A stretch of DNA of 64,000 nt from Flavobacterium sp. Root420 (lineage in GTDB: Bacteria > Bacteroidota > Bacteroidia > Flavobacteriales > Flavobacteriaceae). Where the stretch lies: positions 124,394-188,393 of the forward strand of contig NZ_LMEF01000001.1 in NCBI RefSeq assembly GCF_001427905.1, read 5' to 3'. This document shows, piece by piece, positions 57,192-64,000 of the stretch. The notes beneath the pieces were generated by a model, which searched no databases, had not been told where the DNA came from, and was given only the letters and a program-made list of their open reading frames with translations. Within the stretch, counting starts at the first letter, position 1. The number at the start of each line of letters is the position of its first letter. Position numbers and translations under genes: made by a program.

Positions 57192-57581
57192 ATGAGTTTT
57201 TTAAATTCTATCTTCGGAAATTCAGACAATTCTGAGTCACAAAAAAGTAATGTGAACTGGATTCCTCTTACAAATTTAGCACAGTTAAACGACATAGAAA
57301 ACATATCGAATGTTAAGCCTATTGTAATTTTTAAGCATAGCACAAGATGCAGCATAAGTCGTTTTGCCTTAAAACAATTCGAAAGAGAATATGATTTAGA
57401 AGAAACCGTTGATGCTTTCTTTTTAGATTTAATTGAACATCGCGATGTTTCAAATGAAATTGCTAGTAAATTTGGCGTTTATCATGAATCGCCACAGCTT
57501 ATTTTAATTAAGAATGGCAAAGCTGTTTATGATGTTTCGCACAGTGATATTAATGCTGACGCTTTGAAAAGTAAAATTTAA
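57192..57581 (+). CDS. ytxJ: Bacillithiol system redox-active protein YtxJ
   Basis: 129 residues with a thioredoxin-like fold: WIPLTNLAQLNDIENISNVK, PIVIFKHSTRCSISRFALKQ with a single redox Cys in TRCSIS, ETVDAFFLDLIEHRDVSNEI, and the cis-Pro strand HESPQLILIKNGKAVYDVSH. YtxJ proteins are monothiol bacilliredoxin-like and occur in organisms that make bacillithiol, which includes many flavobacteria. It probably removes bacillithiol from mixed disulfides on proteins. The gene is divergent from clpB, fitting a stress role. A bidirectional family E repeat follows at once. Confidence 0.9.
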   Translation: MSFLNSIFGNSDNSESQKSNVNWIPLTNLAQLNDIENISNVKPIVIFKHSTRCSISRFALKQFEREYDLEETVDAFFLDLIEHRDVSNEIASKFGVYHESPQLILIKNGKAVYDVSHSDINADALKSKI

Positions 57582-57586
57582 TTTTT

Positions 57587-57651
57587 TTGCCACAGATTAA
57601 TTGATTAAAAATGATTTTTAAATCTTTAAAATCCTTTAATCTGTGGCAAAT
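57587..57651. repeat. Family E palindrome, bidirectional terminator
   Basis: TTTGCCACAGATTAA (57587-57601) and its exact complement (57637-57651) frame a 35-base loop. It lies five bases from each of the converging stop codons (57581 and 57657), so it is almost exactly the whole intergenic space. Confidence 0.75.
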
Positions 57652-57656
57652 TATTT

Positions 57657-58823
57657 TTAAAAACTTCCGTCAGATCCACCTCCACTAAAGCCTCCTCCTC
57701 CAAATTCCATCGGAGAACTTTCTGGTTTTGCTTCTGGTTTCATTCCAAAAGTTGATGCTACAATTAAGGCCTCGGCATTTAAAAGAGCATTTGAATTATT
57801 AATTCTATCCGGTTTAAAAGTCAGACCACTTTCTTCCTCTTTCAATCTTTTAATTGAAAAGTAAGCTATCGCAAACAAAACTACTCCACCAAGTGTCAGC
57901 GCCACTTCTATTGGTAAAACCGAATAATAAAATCGGATGGTATAAATTGAAAATGCAATAGCCAGAAAACTGATCCAAAGCATTATTCTGTCTTTTGTTT
58001 TTAAAGCTTGTACCAAATAAAGAATCGGAACAATAAGTGTAAAAGCGTAAAAGAAATACGCAAACGGAATATCAGTTCCAGGAAGTATTTCATTTCCTAA
58101 AAGCATTATTGAAAGTTCCCTTACTACCAAATAATTACACGAAAGATAAAACAGAATTAAACAGAAACTATTGGCTAATAAAAGACCATTGTAATAATAA
58201 CTTTCAGTAAGACTTTGAATTGATTTTTTAGTAAAGAAGTAAAAACCAGCCGCAAATAACATTGCTACAAAAGGCAATATTGTTTTTCCGATTGCACCAA
58301 ATTCAAACAATCCGTAAAATAAAACTGCTAACGACGCCAGGCAAAACACCAATAATGAAGGTAAATGCAAATAGCGTCTATACATTACAAAAGCTGCGAT
58401 TGCCATCAAAACAGCAATTATCAATTCATATCCGTCTGTTGAAATTCCGATAGCAAAACCTACGTTTAAAATAGCGCCTAAAATAAAAGCGTCATCTAAA
58501 CCGTGTCCATAATATTTTTGTTTGGCTAGCAATTCTGCTCCGGCAAAACCAACTCCCGCAAAAATATAGCAACAGATTTTGAAATAATACTCTTCGCCCG
58601 CCATTCCAACTATCGAAATTGCTCCGCAAATTGATCCGTACAAAAATGATCCTAACAAAAAGAATCCCAAGCGCACCAGAATATTCTTTTGTCCTTTAAA
58701 ATCCGGCAATTGTTTTTTAATTAAATCTTTTTGCTCTTTACTAATAAAGCCAGCTTGTTGCAAAGAATTTGCTTCTTCCAACAAAGCCAAATCGTTTAAT
58801 AATTGTTTATCGTGTGCTATCAT
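57657..58823 (-). CDS. Membrane protein related to DUF2157, Gly-rich tail
   Basis: 388 residues. An N-terminal helical part (LNDLALLEEANSLQQAGFIS, KEQKDLIKKQLPD), then about ten membrane helices (LGFFLLGSFLYGSICGAISI, LHLPSLLVFCLASLAVLFYG, VALTLGGVVLFAIAYFSIKR). The C-terminus ends in a glycine-rich run (MEFGGGGFSGGGSDGSF), like the tails of TPM-domain or DUF2157-type proteins. It starts in the last bases of the upstream gene (4-base overlap) and is clearly cotranscribed with it. Function unknown; the pair may form one membrane complex. Confidence 0.78.
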   Translation of the reverse strand: MIAHDKQLLNDLALLEEANSLQQAGFISKEQKDLIKKQLPDFKGQKNILVRLGFFLLGSFLYGSICGAISIVGMAGEEYYFKICCYIFAGVGFAGAELLAKQKYYGHGLDDAFILGAILNVGFAIGISTDGYELIIAVLMAIAAFVMYRRYLHLPSLLVFCLASLAVLFYGLFEFGAIGKTILPFVAMLFAAGFYFFTKKSIQSLTESYYYNGLLLANSFCLILFYLSCNYLVVRELSIMLLGNEILPGTDIPFAYFFYAFTLIVPILYLVQALKTKDRIMLWISFLAIAFSIYTIRFYYSVLPIEVALTLGGVVLFAIAYFSIKRLKEEESGLTFKPDRINNSNALLNAEALIVASTFGMKPEAKPESSPMEFGGGGFSGGGSDGSF

Positions 58824-59821
58824 TCGGCTGTTTCTTTATTGAATTTTTTAATCAGTTTAATAAATAATACTATTGACCCGATGAAATAGGCTGGTAATAT
58901 AAAAACAAACAATTCCCAAATATCTGAGAAATCTATAAATTGGAAAATTCGGAATAAAAATATATTCAAGCCTATATAAGCGTAAATAATCATAAAAACA
59001 TACAATGACATTGCCTTAGTTTCATGACTCACTTTATAAAAGTAATAAGACGAACCCGCCAAAAGTAATCCAAAAAGCATCCAAATACCATCATCATTAT
59101 AATCATCTACAAGATTGCTGATAGACGCAATGCTTATTAAATGCAGTGCAAATGTTAGGTAGATAATATTAAAATGAGTTTTTAGATTTATTCTTAAACT
59201 ATAAATAGTATACAAAATAAACAAACCTCCTAATATAATGGCAGAATAACTCAGGTTTGGATTTGAATAAAAATCGTTATGTAATAAATCCTGAGGCGTT
59301 ACCGAAAGTCCGATATAAGCAGCCGTACCTGTAATCGCTATAGTCAAAACACTTTTATTATCGAAATAATAGGCACAAAAGAAACTGACCAGCGTCGGAA
59401 TTAAAGTTGCCAATCCGTAATGTGTTCCAAAAGGTTTGTATTGAAATTGCAGATAACCAATAAAGATACAAGTCAGAATATTGGCGGCTAAAACCAAATA
59501 TTCTAAAATTGGACTCTCAAAAACCGTTTCTGTTTTTTGAAATCCTTTCGAATTTTTAAAACAATAATAAAAACAAACTCCAATAATGATAAGCAATATT
59601 GAAAGAATTGCAACATGACCAATGCTGTCAATATTTTTATAAATCAAAATTCCGATTCCGGAAGTAAAAAGTAAAACAGATAAATACAGAAAAAGTTTTA
59701 GTTCTGCATTTAATGAAAATATATTCAAATTTCGATAAGCTGTAATTTCTTTATATTGATTTTCGGTAATTAGATCCTTATCCAGAAGCGATTTAGTCGC
59801 GTGGTCATCAAATTTATTCAT
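58820..59821 (-). CDS. DUF2157 membrane protein
   Basis: 333 residues. DUF2157 opening: a short helical domain (DDHATKSLLDKDLITENQYK) before a row of nine or ten membrane helices (LKLFLYLSVLLFTSGIGILI, GHVAILSILLIIIGVCFYYC, ILEYLVLAANILTCIFIGYL, FSDIWELFVFILPAYFIGSI). It has a strongly helical pattern and no enzyme motif. First gene of a two-gene unit, its stop overlapping the next start by four bases. A TATTTTTG -7 box (59853-59846 on the reverse strand) lies 25 bases upstream. Confidence 0.85.
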   Translation of the reverse strand: MNKFDDHATKSLLDKDLITENQYKEITAYRNLNIFSLNAELKLFLYLSVLLFTSGIGILIYKNIDSIGHVAILSILLIIIGVCFYYCFKNSKGFQKTETVFESPILEYLVLAANILTCIFIGYLQFQYKPFGTHYGLATLIPTLVSFFCAYYFDNKSVLTIAITGTAAYIGLSVTPQDLLHNDFYSNPNLSYSAIILGGLFILYTIYSLRINLKTHFNIIYLTFALHLISIASISNLVDDYNDDGIWMLFGLLLAGSSYYFYKVSHETKAMSLYVFMIIYAYIGLNIFLFRIFQFIDFSDIWELFVFILPAYFIGSIVLFIKLIKKFNKETAE

Positions 59822-59991
59822 GTTTTGGTTTTATAAATAGCAAATCAAAAATAGTCTTTTTTTAATTCAATAAAACTTTATTATTGTAAATAAAATCTTT
59901 CTGTTTTAATTACTATAAATGAGCGTATAAACTACCAAGCATAATATTTTATAAAAAAAATAATAACTTTTCATTTTTATTATTACATTCG

Positions 59992-60005
59992 TGTAATCGA
60001 TTACA
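59992..60005. promoter_or_regulatory. LacI-type operator candidate before the pectate lyase
   Basis: TGTAATCGATTACA is a perfect 14-bp palindrome with a central CG, the shape of LacI-family operators controlling sugar genes. It lies 43 bases before the pectate lyase ATG. The regulator is not in the window. Confidence 0.5.
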
Positions 60006-60048
60006 TTAAACCAGTTTTCTTTATCACAAATCAAACATTAAACTTAAA

Positions 60049-61365
60049 ATGAAAAAACTATTTTTAATTATTTTTGTGCTGGGCCTGACCAACCTTTCTG
60101 CACAAAATTATTTCATGTCGGCACCAGAGGGCTTTGGAGCTGCTGCAACCGGAGGCGGAAATGCAACTCCTGTTACCGTTTCGACTTATGCTGATTTAAC
60201 GGCGAATTTAAAATTAACTACTCCGCAGGTTATTTTGGTTTCGGGAACTATTGCATGTACTTATGCAAGTGTATTAGTTAATGACAAAACTATTATTGGA
60301 TTGCCCGGCGCAAGACTGGTGAGTACCGATCAAACTGCTGCCGGATCCGGAATTCTGAGTTTAAAACCAGGATCCAATAATATTATTATTCGAAATCTAA
60401 TATTTGAAGGACCGGGCGCCTATGATGTCGACGGTCGCGATAATCTGACTTCAGAAGCAACCAATATTTGGGTTGATCATTGTGAATTTCAGGACGGAAT
60501 GGATGGCAACTTTGATAATAAAGGAGCAGCAGATAATGTTACAATTTCATGGTGTAAATTTACTTATCTAAAAACTCCAAAAGCAGGTGGATCTGGTGGC
60601 GCAGATGATCATAGATTCACAGATTTAGTGGGTTCAGGAAAAAGTGATTTTCCGTCTGATGGTCATTACAGCATTACTTTTAAAAACTGTTATTGGGCAG
60701 ATGGCTGCAGAGAACGTATGCCGCGTGCTCGAAATGCAGAACTTCATATCCTAAACTGTTACTATAATACTTCTGTAACAAGTTCACTGGCTATTGGTTT
60801 AGGTGGCGGTGATAAAAATTCGACTTGTTATGTTGAAGGAACTGACTTTGCACAAATAGGAACGGCTTTTAAAAATTATATTAGTACCGATGGAGGAACT
60901 GTTGGTATAGTATTTTTAAATTCTCTAAAAGCTCCGGCTGATTACGGAGAAGCTGTTACTAAACCTTCATATACTTACACTACCCTGCCTGTAGCTGACC
61001 TTGCCGGATATATTACGAACACTTCTTGTGGTTCGGGAGCAACACTTCAGGTTTCGGCTGCCGGAGTTATTTCTACTTCTTGTACTACTAATTTAGGAGT
61101 TACAGAAAACACTAACAATTTAGACCTAAAATATTACCCGACAGTTATAGACAGTTTATTAAATGTGCAGTTTTCAAATAAGGAAAATGGAACAGCTATT
61201 ATAAGTATATTTTCTGCCAGTGGTTCCAAAGTATATTCAAGTTTGAAAAATATTAATTCTGATGAAAATATAGAATTAAATATGGGAAATTTGGCAAAAG
61301 GAAACTATATCTGTAAAATTCAAATTGATAACAGAATCAAAACTTTCAAGTTTATAAAAAACTAG
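60049..61365 (+). CDS. Pectate lyase family 1 with type IX secretion domain
   Basis: 438 residues. Signal peptide (1-18, LSAQ). The right-handed beta-helix of PL1 follows (about 25-300): GFGAAATGGGNATPVTVSTY, SNNIIIRNLIFEGPGAYDVD, TNIWVDHCEFQDGMDGNFD (Ca-binding Asp residues), GGSGGADDHRFTDLVGSG, and GCRERMPRARNAELHILNCY with the catalytic Arg. A C-terminal type A sorting domain (about 365-438: DLKYYPTVIDSLLNVQFSNK, NGTAIISIFSASGSKVYSSL, LAKGNYICKIQIDNRIKTFK) sends it out by the type IX system. It cleaves pectate by beta-elimination. Confidence 0.95.
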   Translation: MKKLFLIIFVLGLTNLSAQNYFMSAPEGFGAAATGGGNATPVTVSTYADLTANLKLTTPQVILVSGTIACTYASVLVNDKTIIGLPGARLVSTDQTAAGSGILSLKPGSNNIIIRNLIFEGPGAYDVDGRDNLTSEATNIWVDHCEFQDGMDGNFDNKGAADNVTISWCKFTYLKTPKAGGSGGADDHRFTDLVGSGKSDFPSDGHYSITFKNCYWADGCRERMPRARNAELHILNCYYNTSVTSSLAIGLGGGDKNSTCYVEGTDFAQIGTAFKNYISTDGGTVGIVFLNSLKAPADYGEAVTKPSYTYTTLPVADLAGYITNTSCGSGATLQVSAAGVISTSCTTNLGVTENTNNLDLKYYPTVIDSLLNVQFSNKENGTAIISIFSASGSKVYSSLKNINSDENIELNMGNLAKGNYICKIQIDNRIKTFKFIKN

Positions 61366-61383
61366 ATTTCAATTAAATAACCC

Positions 61384-61427
61384 AAAAAAAACCGGTTTGT
61401 ATTTTAAGATACAAATCGGTTTTTTTA
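61384..61427. terminator. Bidirectional terminator between pectate lyase and argH
   Basis: AAAACCGGTTTGTAT and ATACAAATCGGTTTT pair with one mismatch around TTTAAG, flanked by A and T runs. It sits between the converging stops at 61365 and 61447. Confidence 0.88.
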
Positions 61428-61446
61428 GTTATATAAATAGAAGCTC

Positions 61447-62727
61447 TTAAAAAGCAGCTTTCATTTTATTCTTAATTGCATCTAAACACAAATTATTGAT
61501 ACTGCCTTCATGCGTGTGTTTTGTTTCTTTTGGAGATTGATATGTTCCGGCTTCCAATTGTTCTGCAACGGCTTTGTAAGCATCTCTAAACGGCATTCCG
61601 GCCACAACCATTTCGTTTAAAGTATCAACTGTAAACAAATAATCGTATTTTTTATCTTTTAAAATATTGTCTTTTACGGTAATGTCTTTTACAGAGAAAA
61701 TTGCAATATCCAAACACGCTTTTAAGTTTTGAATCGCAGGAAATAAACCTTCTTTTAAAAGCTGTAAATCTCTGTGGTAACCACTAGGCAAATTATTTGT
61801 AATTAATGTGATTTCATATGGAAGTGCCTGAATCTTATTACATTTTCCTCTGATTAATTCGAATACATCAGGATTCTTTTTGTGAGGCATAATACTTGAA
61901 CCCGTTGTAAGATGTGCCGGCAGACTGATGAAATCAAAATTCTGACTCATATACAAACAAACATCCATTGCAAATTTTGATAAAGTTGCGGCTACGCTAC
62001 TCATCGCAAAAGCAACGGTTTTCTCTGCTTTTCCACGACTCATTTGCGCTGCAACGGCATTGAATTTTAATGTTTCAAAACCTAGTTCCTGAGTCGTAAA
62101 AGTTCTGTTTATTGGGAAAGAACTTCCGTAACCTGCAGCAGATCCTAACGGATTTTGATCGACAACTTTCGACGCCGCATTTAACATCGTAACATCGTCA
62201 ATTAGGCTTTCAGCGTAAGCAGAAAACCACATTCCGAATGACGATGGCATTGCAATTTGTAAATGCGTATAACCTGGCAATAAAACATTCTGATGTTTCT
62301 CTGCCGATTCCATTAACAGGTCAAACAATGTTTTTACTTGTTCTTTTAAAGCTTTTAATTCATCTTTTAAATACAAATGAACATCAACCAAAACCTGGTC
62401 GTTACGAGAACGTGCGGTATGGATTTTCTTTCCGGCATCGCCTAGTTTTACCGTTAACAAATATTCGATTTTAGAATGTACGTCTTCAAAACTATCTTCT
62501 ATTTCGAAATTTCCAACGACAATATCAGCGATGATGTCATTTAATGCATCAACCAAAGAAGTTGTTTCTTCTGCAGTCAATAAGCCAATTTGACCCAACA
62601 TTTTGGCATGTGCAATTGATCCTAAAGCGTCATATTTTGCCAAAACTAAATCTAATTCACGATCGTTTCCAACGGTAAAGTGTTCGATTTGTTTGTCTGT
62701 TGCAATTCCTTTTTCCCAAAGTTTCAT
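61447..62727 (-). CDS. argH: Argininosuccinate lyase
   Basis: 426 residues of the fumarase/aspartase superfamily: KLWEKGIATDKQIEHFTVGN, DSFEDVHSKIEYLLTVKLGD, KIHTARSRNDQVLVDVHLYL, LLPGYTHLQIAMPSSFGMWF (active His), DQNPLGSAAGYGSSFPINRT, and the signature GSSIMPHKKNPDVFE with the catalytic Ser loop. It splits argininosuccinate into arginine and fumarate, the last step of arginine synthesis. It is shorter than the usual 460 residues because the C-terminal extension is reduced, as in other Bacteroidota. It follows argE with a palindrome between. Confidence 0.96.
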   Translation of the reverse strand: MKLWEKGIATDKQIEHFTVGNDRELDLVLAKYDALGSIAHAKMLGQIGLLTAEETTSLVDALNDIIADIVVGNFEIEDSFEDVHSKIEYLLTVKLGDAGKKIHTARSRNDQVLVDVHLYLKDELKALKEQVKTLFDLLMESAEKHQNVLLPGYTHLQIAMPSSFGMWFSAYAESLIDDVTMLNAASKVVDQNPLGSAAGYGSSFPINRTFTTQELGFETLKFNAVAAQMSRGKAEKTVAFAMSSVAATLSKFAMDVCLYMSQNFDFISLPAHLTTGSSIMPHKKNPDVFELIRGKCNKIQALPYEITLITNNLPSGYHRDLQLLKEGLFPAIQNLKACLDIAIFSVKDITVKDNILKDKKYDYLFTVDTLNEMVVAGMPFRDAYKAVAEQLEAGTYQSPKETKHTHEGSINNLCLDAIKNKMKAAF

Positions 62728-62742
62728 AGGTGATATTTTTAG

Positions 62743-62775
62743 AAACCCGACAGGTTTTAAAAACCTGTCGGGTTT
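62743..62775. repeat. 15-bp palindrome between argE and argH
   Basis: AAACCCGACAGGTTT (62743-62757) and its exact complement (62761-62775) with loop TAA. It is GC-rich for this genome. It lies in the 61-base gap between cotranscribed genes, so it may weaken or protect the mRNA rather than end it. Confidence 0.75.
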
Positions 62776-62788
62776 AATTTCGATTCAA

Positions 62789-63859
62789 TTATAATTTAAA
62801 GAAATCTGATAATATTTTAATATACAAATCGACTCCCTCTTCAATTTCGTTTACAAAAATAAATTCGTCTGCTGAATGTGACCGTAATGTTTCTCCTGGT
62901 CCTAATTTTAAGGACTGACAACTTAAAACCGATTGATCTGAAAGTGTCGGAGAGCCGTAAGTCGTTCTTCCTAAAGCGATTCCAGCCTGAACCAAACCGT
63001 GTGCAATTGGAATAGACGAAGCGTTTAAATGCATAGATCTTGGTGTTACCTCGGCATTTACATTGGCTTTTACAACCTCTAGAATCTCAGTATTTGAATA
63101 ACAATCGTTTACACGAATGTCTATTACCAAATCGCATTCTGACGGCACAACATTATGCTGTTTTCCTGCGCTGATCTGCGTCACAGTCATTTTTACAGGA
63201 CCTAAAACATCAGATATTTTATCGAATTTATAGTTTTTAAACCATTCCATTACCGGAATTGATTTGTATAACGCATTATCTTCGTTTTGGTGTGCAGCGT
63301 GACTTGCTGTTCCTTTTACTTTTACATCCAAAACCAATAAACCTTTCTCAGCTACAGCTAATTGCATCAAAGTCGGTTCGCCTACAATAGCGCAATCTAA
63401 CTCTGGTAAATGTTTTAAAACGCTGTTTAAACCGTTTTTTCCGCTGCTTTCTTCTTCGGCGGAAGCCACAATTACCAAGTTATGTGACAAGTTTTGATTT
63501 TCATAAAAATGAACAAAAGTCGCCATAAGCGAAACCAAACATCCTCCGGCATCGTTGCTTCCTAAACCGAATAATTTACTGTCTTTTTCGATTGCTTTAA
63601 ACGGATCATTAGTATAGGCCTGATTTGGCTTAACTGTATCATGATGTGAATTTAGTAAAAGTGTTGGTTTATTTTCGTTGAAATATTTATTGAAAGCCCA
63701 CACATTATTGTTTTCTCTTTTAAAAGGAATTTCGTTTTGATTGAACCAGTTTTCTATTAAAAGTGCTGTTTGATCTTCTTCACTTGAAAATGAAGGGGTT
63801 TCAATCAGATTCTTTAATAAGTTAATTGCTTCTTGGGTAAGCGTTTCTATATTCTTCAT
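62789..63859 (-). CDS. argE: M20 deacylase, acetylornithine deacetylase-like
   Basis: 356 residues of the M20 zinc peptidase family. Metal and catalytic sites: LLNSHHDTVKPNQAYTNDPF (His and Asp), GLGSNDAGGCLVSLMATF (bridging Asp), IVASAEEESSGKNGL (catalytic Glu pair), CAIVGEPTLMQLAVAEKGLL, and SHSADEFIFVNEIEEGV (late His). The dimerisation domain is between (VLDVKVKGTASHAAHQNEDN). In Bacteroidota the substrate may be N-acetyl- or N-succinyl-ornithine or the acylated citrulline, since their pathway uses an acyl-transcarbamylase. It is cotranscribed with argH downstream. Confidence 0.92.
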   Translation of the reverse strand: MKNIETLTQEAINLLKNLIETPSFSSEEDQTALLIENWFNQNEIPFKRENNNVWAFNKYFNENKPTLLLNSHHDTVKPNQAYTNDPFKAIEKDSKLFGLGSNDAGGCLVSLMATFVHFYENQNLSHNLVIVASAEEESSGKNGLNSVLKHLPELDCAIVGEPTLMQLAVAEKGLLVLDVKVKGTASHAAHQNEDNALYKSIPVMEWFKNYKFDKISDVLGPVKMTVTQISAGKQHNVVPSECDLVIDIRVNDCYSNTEILEVVKANVNAEVTPRSMHLNASSIPIAHGLVQAGIALGRTTYGSPTLSDQSVLSCQSLKLGPGETLRSHSADEFIFVNEIEEGVDLYIKILSDFFKL

Positions 63860-63869
63860 TTTTGTTAGG

Positions 63870-64000
63870 TACTGAGGTACTAAGATTCTGGGGTTCTAAG
63901 ACTGCAAAAGTCTTGGTTTCTTAGAAACTTAGCAACTTTTTAGTCTATAATGTTATCGTCGTATGCGGAATATTTGAATTTTGAAGCATTTTATGATGCC
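63870..64000. other. Right-edge gap with iterated words; no gene resolved
   Basis: GGTACTGAGGTACTAAGATT and GGTTCTAAGACTGCAAAAGT are iterated imperfect words with a small GACT/AGTC hairpin. The last 51 bases open a frame on the + strand (ATG at 63950, MLSSYAEYLNFEAFYDA), and the reverse strand also has a short open end. Too little is visible to choose between them. Confidence 0.4.

Noticed and set aside
63950..64000. Start of a + strand gene at the right edge
   Set aside because: Only 17 codons are visible, and the opposite strand is also open for similar lengths; cannot be decided.

Overview
The window is AT-rich chromosomal DNA from a member of the Bacteroidota, most likely Flavobacterium or a close relative. 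The evidence is flavobacterial promoter motifs (TTG, about 19 nt, TAnnTTTG), lipoproteins with an SCxxDD-type start, a type IX secretion C-terminal domain on a pectate lyase, a SusR-like regulator, a bacillithiol-associated YtxJ protein and many intergenic palindromes typical of these genomes. I saw no tRNA, rRNA, CRISPR array or classical transposase.

Layout. 1-8100: a truncated response regulator at the left edge, then a group of small stress and DNA-maintenance genes (FMN split-barrel protein, GIY-YIG protein inside inverted repeats, DUF72, Fpg/Nei glycosylase, DUF892 ferritin-like, acidic protein, DUF5661-like, DUF1328, topoisomerase IB, DUF4142 lipoprotein). 8300-13400: alcohol dehydrogenase, two tandem cupins, AraC and Crp/Fnr regulators, SMP-30-like lipoprotein. 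13470-16300: GH2 glycosidase. 16500-19500: a chromate-resistance-type operon with a ChrB domain fused to an AraC DNA-binding domain, followed by a ChrA transporter. 19680-24800: TlpA-type thioredoxin, ArsR plus Old Yellow Enzyme pair, acyltransferase, DUF1349 protein. 24960-29030: GH3 beta-glucosidase and a SusR-like regulator. 29370-38250: acyl-CoA oxidase-like enzyme, EamA transporter divergent from a MocR regulator, bestrophin, Usp-like protein, and a two-component system. 38390-39670: an outer-membrane barrel gene split by a frameshift. 39790-52790: pentapeptide protein, guaC, miaE, glyA, fahA, both agmatine-to-putrescine enzymes (agmatine deiminase and N-carbamoylputrescine amidase), an OmpA-family protein and lipoproteins. 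52800-61400: candidate structured RNA, DUF808, a 39-residue membrane peptide, clpB, ytxJ, two DUF2157-type membrane proteins, a secreted pectate lyase. 61440-63860: argH and argE.

How the genes work together. Three secreted glycosidases or lyases (GH2, GH3, PL1), a DUF1349 protein and a SusR-like regulator indicate plant polysaccharide use. The ArgE/ArgH pair and the two agmatine enzymes cover parts of arginine and polyamine metabolism. ChrB-AraC, an outer-membrane-like protein and ChrA form one metal-oxyanion unit.

The most unusual material is not in the ordinary genes. Many intergenic gaps hold long palindromes built from a few shared words. Some are nested inside each other, several abut stop codons, and one pair of arms encloses a GIY-YIG nuclease gene in the manner of a small mobile element. 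The other notable items are the ChrB-AraC fusion, the frameshifted barrel gene, a probable leaderless ArsR promoter with a built-in operator, and three genes too short for routine gene calling.
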